A stretch of 18,513 bases of DNA from JBIOJM01 sp044450785 (lineage in GTDB: Bacteria; Planctomycetota; Planctomycetia; Isosphaerales; Isosphaeraceae): NCBI GenBank assembly GCA_044450785.1, contig JBIOJM010000195.1:1-18513 (forward strand), in the 5' to 3' direction. Positions 14,553 to 18,513 of the stretch are shown piece after piece (the stretch's first letter is position 1; each line of letters begins with the position of its first letter). Both the position numbers and the translations under genes were made by a program. A model generated the notes under the pieces. The model was not told the DNA's origin, searched no databases, and worked only from the letters and a program-made list of their open reading frames with translations.

Positions 14553-14826
14553 GTGGCCTGTCAATCTACGATTAACGGGTTGACGAGCGGCTGACACATG
14601 AGAGAAAGAGTAAGATGAAGAGTAAGATTTGGAAGAGGACTAAGAGCAAGAGCACGAGCAAGAGCAGGACAGGCGCGTGCATGAGATCCTACTCTTAATC
14701 TTGATCGTGCTCTTCATCCTCTTCCTACTCGTAATCTTCCTCCTAATCTTGCTCTTCTTTGGAGACTTGTCGTGGCCGTTGTTTCGTCGGTCATGTTTAA
14801 CCGTCAATCGCAGATTGACGGACCAC
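14553..14826. repeat. Nested inverted-repeat element with GA/CT-rich hairpin core
   Basis: The outer arms at 14553-14583 and 14796-14826 are inverted repeats that match at 24 of 31 positions (shared core GTCAATCT-CGATT-ACGG). Inside them, a purine-rich arm (about 14601-14670, built of AAGAGTAAGAT- and AAGAGCAAGAG-like units) faces a pyrimidine-rich arm (about 14687-14763) that is its imperfect reverse complement, around a roughly 16-base loop with GGCGCGTGCATGAG. In RNA this would form a long imperfect hairpin. It encodes no credible protein; the minus-strand frame across it gives a Lys/Ser/Ile/Arg repeat. It could be a non-autonomous mobile or genome-wide repeat, or a transcript-end structure for the upstream gene. 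Confidence 0.75.
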
Positions 14827-14861
14827 AAGTCCGGCCCCACGATCGTTGACGGAGAGCACAA

Positions 14862-15716
14862 ATGGAGACGACCCCCGCCACCTACCGCGTGGCCGCCGTC
14901 CAGATGGAGCCGAAGCTCGGCCGGCTGGCCGCAAACCTGGAGCGGATCCTCGAGCGACTCGCCGAGGCGGTCGCCGCCGGCGCGCGCCTGGTGGTCTTCC
15001 CGGAGTGCGCCCTCTCGGGTTACGGATTCTCATCCCGTGAAGAGGGGCTCGCGCACGCCGTCACGACCGACGGCGACGCGGTGCGGCAAGTCGTGGCGGC
15101 CTGCGCGCGACGCGAGTGCTTCTGCGTCTTCGGAATGCTGGAACGCGCCGGCCCGCGGTTGTTCAACGCCTGCGTGCTGGCCGGCCCGGAGGGGGTGATC
15201 GGCACCTACCGCAAGGTCCATCTCCCCTATCTGGGGATCGACATGTTCGTCGACCCCGGGGACCGGCCCTTCGCGGTGCACGACGCGGCTGGACTCAAGG
15301 TCGGAATGCACATCTGCTACGACGGCGGCTTCCCGGAGACGGCCCGTGTCCTGACGCTCTTGGGTGCCGATCTCCTGGTCCTGCCGACGAACTGGCCGAC
15401 CCACTCCGAATGCGCGGCCGAGCACATGATCCCGACCCGCGCCATGGAGAACACGGTCTACGTGATGGCCGTCAACCGGGTGGGCGAGGAGAGCGGGTTC
15501 CGCTTCATCGGCGCCAGCTCGATCGTCGATCCGAGCGGGCGCCGGCTCGCCGGTGCCGGAGCCGATTCCGAGGAGATTCTCCTGGCCGACGTCGACCCAT
15601 CCCTCGCACGCCGGAAACGGCTGGTCCGGGTCCCGGGCCGGCACGAGATCGACCGGATCGCCGACCGCCGGCCACGGTTCTACCAGATTCTGGTCGAGCC
15701 GAACGGGCGCGATTGA
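14862..15716 (+). CDS. Nitrilase-superfamily carbon-nitrogen hydrolase
   Basis: 284 residues, a typical length for the cytoplasmic amidase branch of the nitrilase superfamily. The catalytic triad is present: Glu48 in 'LVVFPECALSGYG', Lys118 in 'GTYRKVHLPYLG' and Cys152 in 'MHICYDGGFPE'. 'LLVLPTNWPTHSECAAEHMI' and 'RAMENTVYVMAVNRVGEE' follow as usual. It hydrolyses a non-peptide C-N bond (amide or N-carbamoyl group), with the substrate unknown. ATG 14862 has a GGAGAG ribosome site about seven bases upstream. The start lies only 36 bp after the right arm of the inverted-repeat element, so its promoter either lies in that element or the gene is read from the aldehyde dehydrogenase gene. Pairing with an aldehyde dehydrogenase would fit amine or polyamine breakdown, but this is only suggestive. 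Confidence 0.9.
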   Translation: METTPATYRVAAVQMEPKLGRLAANLERILERLAEAVAAGARLVVFPECALSGYGFSSREEGLAHAVTTDGDAVRQVVAACARRECFCVFGMLERAGPRLFNACVLAGPEGVIGTYRKVHLPYLGIDMFVDPGDRPFAVHDAAGLKVGMHICYDGGFPETARVLTLLGADLLVLPTNWPTHSECAAEHMIPTRAMENTVYVMAVNRVGEESGFRFIGASSIVDPSGRRLAGAGADSEEILLADVDPSLARRKRLVRVPGRHEIDRIADRRPRFYQILVEPNGRD

Positions 15717-15722
15717 TCGCGC
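15707..15722. terminator. Small palindrome between convergent genes
   Basis: GCGCGAT-TG-ATCGCGC is a perfect 7-bp inverted repeat that spans the nitrilase stop codon and lies 10 bp from the end of the convergent TPR gene at 15732. The two genes have only 15 bp between them and no T-rich terminator, so this palindrome may be a shared weak transcription end. Confidence 0.25.
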
Positions 15723-15731
15723 GTTGAATGA

Positions 15732-16811
15732 TCAGCGCGGTGCTGGTGGCGAGGGATTAGAGGAATCCAGAGTCGAGGGCGGCACCGCTCGGGATGCCTC
15801 GGGATCGACGGGATGAGGCGATCTCGCCGCCGGTGGAATCCGGCTCGGCCGCGGCGGAGGTATCTTGGGACGAGACGCCGACGCTTGATTCACGCCGGCA
15901 TCGACTGGAGCGGCCATGCTCCGTGCCACTTGAGCTTTCGGCTCAGGTGCTTGACTGGCCTGCTGGACGCCGTCTTGCTGACGGTCGAGCCGGGCAAGAG
16001 CACGACGTGCCAGCTCGAGGTTGGGCCGCAAGGCCAGCGCCGTCTCGTATTGCCGGCGCGCCAGGTCGAATTGACCGGTTGCAGCCAGTAAGTAGCCGAG
16101 GTTCGCGTGCCCGACGGCGTCGCCGTTCGACTGGGAAAGGAGCGGGAAGGCGTCATCCGGTTTGCCGGCGGCCGCCAGCGTCAGACCCAGGTTGGTGTGA
16201 ATCCGCTCGTCGTCGGGTGCAAGCTTCCCGGCCGTTCTGAGCGCGAGCTCCGCATCCGTCCATCGCCCCTGGAGGTAATAGCTGTAGCCTGCGTCGTTCC
16301 AGATCTTCGGGTCTTTCGGGCTGAGCTTGAGGGCCTTCTTGTAATGGACCTCGGCCTGGGCAAACCGTCCCAGCCGATCCAGGGCGCCTCCCATCCGCCG
16401 ATGGGCCAGGGCTTCGTCCGCCGGCTGAAACGGCCCGCGCCTCGTCGTCTCGAGAACCGTCAGAGCGTCTTGATACTCGAGCACGGCCGCATCGAAGTTT
16501 CCTTGTGACTCGAAGACCCGTCCGAAGTCGATATGGACCTGAAATCGCTGCCGGTCGGTGGCGGTCTCGTGGAAATCGGTCTTGGGACCGCCCGGGCGAT
16601 CCTGAGCGACCGCTGCCGCCCCGGTCGCACTCTCCGGCACCTGCGGCGGCGAGGATCCGGCCCCGGCCCCCGCTTGCCGTGGAGTCACCACGCACCCTCC
16701 CCCCGTCACACCGATCACCGCCAGGCACGATCCGATCACGATCGACCGCGCGCGCGCTCCCCGTCGCATTCCCGGGCGCGCTGCCTGACGATCAAGCGAT
16801 CGACTCGTCAT
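15732..16811 (-). CDS. TadD-like TPR lipoprotein candidate
   Basis: About 359 residues from ATG 16811, one base after the upstream stop. A GTG at 16826 would overlap that gene. A basic N-terminus and hydrophobic stretch end in 'VIGVTGGGC' (Cys40), an export signal with an imperfect lipobox (Gly at -3). Residues about 85-300 hold TPRs: 'FGRVFESQGNFDAAVLEYQD', 'ALDRLGRFAQAEVHYKKALK', 'WNDAGYSYYLQGRWTDAELA', 'NLGLTLAAAGKPDDAFPLL' and 'NLGYLLAATGQFDLARRQYE'. The tail is Pro/Ser/Arg-rich and probably disordered. Position after a secretin gene fits TadD, the lipoprotein TPR that helps assemble the Tad/Flp pilus secretin. A general TPR protein remains possible. Confidence 0.75.
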   Translation of the reverse strand: MTSRSLDRQAARPGMRRGARARSIVIGSCLAVIGVTGGGCVVTPRQAGAGAGSSPPQVPESATGAAAVAQDRPGGPKTDFHETATDRQRFQVHIDFGRVFESQGNFDAAVLEYQDALTVLETTRRGPFQPADEALAHRRMGGALDRLGRFAQAEVHYKKALKLSPKDPKIWNDAGYSYYLQGRWTDAELALRTAGKLAPDDERIHTNLGLTLAAAGKPDDAFPLLSQSNGDAVGHANLGYLLAATGQFDLARRQYETALALRPNLELARRALARLDRQQDGVQQASQAPEPKAQVARSMAAPVDAGVNQASASRPKIPPPRPSRIPPAARSPHPVDPEASRAVPPSTLDSSNPSPPAPR

Positions 16812-16812
16812 A

Positions 16813-17445
16813 TCAATGAACTCCACTGGCAGCCGTCTCGGTCGGCGGCAGCGCGAACGTCTGTGCCGCCCCCTGGCTGCGGATCACGGTATTGGAATAA
16901 TTGTTCGAGGCCTCGGTTCCGACGGCGCCCGGGTAGGGCGATGGGATGATGACGACGCGCTGGGCCAGGATCGGCTGGCCCGCCTGCCGCATCGTGTCCA
17001 GGATCGCCTGGCGGCGCGACTGGGCCAGCGCGGGCTGCTCGGGCGTCCATTCGACCGAGATCGGTCCCAGCCAGCTCGGGAATCGCGCGAACATGATGTT
17101 GAACCGCGACGCCCCGTTCGGTGAAAACAAGCTGGTTTCCGGCAGAAAGTCGCTGCGGTAGAGAGTGAACCGATGCGTGTCGGCCTTGGCGACTTGCACG
17201 CCGAGCTGCTCGGTGATGTAGTAGCCCAGGGGCGGTTCCTTGAACGTGTCGGGGTAACCGACGAACTTGTCCTGGATCGTGTGCGCCGAGTGGTGAAACA
17301 GCCGGTGCAGCTTCCCCCGGCGGGTGCAAACGGCCGGGGGAGGGGTGCCGTCAGCCGGCGCCTGGGCGCGAGTGCCGGCGGGTGTCAGCCCCAGGATCAG
17401 GGTCACGCACGACCACCGGACGATCCGAATCGTCGTTCTATCCAT
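16813..17445 (-). CDS. Secreted protein of unknown function in the secretin locus
   Basis: 210 residues. ATG 17445 starts a clear signal peptide ('WSCVTLILGLTPAGTRA', cleavage probably after Ala28). The mature part has 'HRLFHHSAHTIQDKFVGYPD', 'PPLGYYITEQLGVQVAKADT' and 'HRFTLYRSDFLPETSLFSPN', then 'GPISVEWTPEQPALAQSRRQ' and 'RVVIIPSPYPGAVGTEASNN', ending polar. The second half vaguely recalls periplasmic or outer-membrane OmpA-like proteins (repeat of 'R-R-Q-A-I-L-D-T-M', as when residues are counted toward the tip), but no family was recognised. It starts 32 bp after the secretin stop and ends one base before the TPR gene, so the three form an operon and it is probably an envelope component of the same apparatus. 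Confidence 0.75.
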   Translation of the reverse strand: MDRTTIRIVRWSCVTLILGLTPAGTRAQAPADGTPPPAVCTRRGKLHRLFHHSAHTIQDKFVGYPDTFKEPPLGYYITEQLGVQVAKADTHRFTLYRSDFLPETSLFSPNGASRFNIMFARFPSWLGPISVEWTPEQPALAQSRRQAILDTMRQAGQPILAQRVVIIPSPYPGAVGTEASNNYSNTVIRSQGAAQTFALPPTETAASGVH

Positions 17446-17477
17446 GCTCGCCTCGGTATTTCATCCGTTTGGTATCA

Positions 17478-18513
17478 CTAATCCGCATGGCCATGAGGGC
17501 CGATCACCCACCGCTGTTCGCTCTGGTAGTGCTTCATGATGTTGAGTGGGTCTTGCTCGGCCACGGTGGATCGAAACGGGCGTCCCAGCTTACCTTCGAT
17601 CCGGCCGAGCAAATAAAACTCCGGATCGCTCGGATCGAAGATACGGGCACCGGGCGCTTCGGTCACTTCTTTCCTGTCGAGTGGGGCGACCAGCTCGGGA
17701 GTCACGAGCACGATCGTCTCGGTCTCAATCGTTTCGGTCTTGTTTGCGCTGAACCAAGGGCCCACGACCGGCAGATCGCCCAGCCCCGGGACACGGATCG
17801 TGCTGGCGTTGGTGAGCGACTGGAGCAGTCCGGCGATTGCGAGCGTCTGCCCCTCGCGCAGCTCGACGACCGTTCGCGCGCTTCGCTCAACGATCGAGGG
17901 GACGAGTCCGCCCGCGACCGTTGTGCCGTTCGCGAAGTCAAGCTGGCTGATGACGGGCTCGACGTCCAGGCGGATCACGTCGTTGGGCAGGATCTCGGGA
18001 AGGAACGTGAGGATCGTGCCGAACCGCTGAAACTGGACGGTCACCACGGCCGTTCCGCCAGGTATCGACGAGCTTTGCGGCACAGGGAACGGGAACAGGC
18101 CCCCGACCAGGAACCGCGCGGGTTGTCCGTCGAGTGCGACCAGGTTCGGCTCGGCAAGGATCTTCGCCAGCGCGTTGGAGCGAAGCGCGTCGATGAATAA
18201 CGAGAAGTGCCCCGCGTTAAAGACGCCAAAAAGAGGTGCGTTTGCGGACGGGGTGGCCGTGCCGGTCCCGCCGACGGTTCCTCCGAACGGTCCCGCGAAC
18301 CCCCGAGGTCCGAGGGCCTGCGTGGTCGCCGCTGAGGTTGACGTGCTCAAAAGCGCGTTATCGCCCGCGGCCGAGCCGAAAATCGAGTTCCCGCGAGCGT
18401 AGAGCCAGCTCACCCCGACGCTACGGGTTGCGTTCCGGTTGATCTCCGCGATCTTGACGTGGAGCAGGACCTGACGAGGCCCGGGGACGGTGACCCGATT
18501 GATGATCACCATC
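17478..18513 (-). CDS. cpaC: Tad/type II-type secretin, C-terminal part (cut by right edge)
   Basis: At least 345 residues; the N-terminus lies beyond the window. The visible part starts just before the secretin domain with 'TVPGPRQVLLHVKIAEINRN', where CpaC/RcpA and PilQ/GspD relatives have the same motif. It has 'DALRSNALAKILAEPNLVAL', 'GTILTFLPEILPNDVIRLDV', 'VELREGQTLAIAGLLQS', the signature 'VPGLGDLPVVGPWFS' and 'TETIVLVTPELVAPL'. Secretins form outer-membrane rings for pilus assembly or secretion. The Gly/Thr/Ser-rich insert near the visible N-terminus is typical of the pore-lining region. The tail after the signature is roughly 70 residues longer than the minimum, with 'PEFYLLGRIEGKLGRPFRST'. 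The Tad assignment rests on the TPR gene two positions downstream. The start shown at the edge is not the real start. Confidence 0.9.
   Translation of the reverse strand, partial: MVIINRVTVPGPRQVLLHVKIAEINRNATRSVGVSWLYARGNSIFGSAAGDNALLSTSTSAATTQALGPRGFAGPFGGTVGGTGTATPSANAPLFGVFNAGHFSLFIDALRSNALAKILAEPNLVALDGQPARFLVGGLFPFPVPQSSSIPGGTAVVTVQFQRFGTILTFLPEILPNDVIRLDVEPVISQLDFANGTTVAGGLVPSIVERSARTVVELREGQTLAIAGLLQSLTNASTIRVPGLGDLPVVGPWFSANKTETIETETIVLVTPELVAPLDRKEVTEAPGARIFDPSDPEFYLLGRIEGKLGRPFRSTVAEQDPLNIMKHYQSEQRWVIGPHGHAD

Noticed and set aside
14640..14861. Minus-strand 73-residue Lys/Ser/Ile/Arg/Cys-rich protein
   Set aside because: It is a translation of the GA/CT-rich hairpin arms with simple-sequence composition and no domain or ribosome site. 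The element is better read as a nucleic-acid structure.

Overview
The window looks like chromosomal DNA of a high-GC planctomycete, perhaps Isosphaeraceae- or Gemmataceae-like. This placement is inferred from gene content only: papain-like and sialidase-type secreted proteins, long TPR arrays, a Tad-type secretin with a TPR lipoprotein-like partner, and a GA/CT-rich intergenic hairpin. No rRNA or other phylogenetic marker is present. I found no tRNA, rRNA, CRISPR array or transposase.

Layout. (1) 1-1082: gene debris. A TPR fragment runs in from the left edge, followed by a remnant that resembles the back half of a papain-like (C1) peptidase, then a short opposite-strand coding fragment. (2) 1218-1688, minus strand: a small conserved-looking protein of unknown function. 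(3) 1789-9310, minus strand: a compact operon for a group 4 (energy-converting, Hyf/Hyc-like) [NiFe]-hydrogenase in the order hyfB-hyfC-hyfE-hyfF-hyfG-hyfI. It has four membrane subunits (two of them antiporter-like), a NuoC/NuoD-like large subunit with all four Ni-Fe cysteines, and a NuoB-like small subunit with a reduced ferredoxin domain fused in front. hyfB is cut by one in-frame TGA. A good sigma70-like promoter lies about 110 bp upstream. (4) 9532-10854, minus strand: a membrane-anchored protein with a zinc ribbon and ten near-identical 34-residue TPRs. (5) 10855-11339: intergenic DNA with an AT-rich island. (6) 11340-12861, minus strand: a small membrane protein and a sialidase-like Asp-box protein whose signal peptide is out of frame at a ten-A tract. 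(7) 13037-15716, plus strand: an aldehyde dehydrogenase and a nitrilase-superfamily amidohydrolase, separated by a nested inverted-repeat element. (8) 15732-18513, minus strand: part of a Tad/Flp pilus or related secretion locus, with a secretin (cut by the right edge), a signal-peptide protein of unknown function and a TadD-like TPR protein.

How the genes work together. The hydrogenase subunits would form one membrane complex: electrons pass from a soluble donor through the HyfI clusters to the Ni-Fe site in HyfG, with ion pumping by HyfB, HyfC and HyfF. No formate or CO dehydrogenase and no hyp maturation genes are in the window, so donor and maturation must be encoded elsewhere. The most noteworthy points are the reduced, self-consistent one-cluster ferredoxin fused to the small subunit, the large subunit that ends three residues after its last Ni ligand, the single stop codon in hyfB, the homopolymer frameshift in the sialidase leader, and the nested palindrome at 14553-14826.
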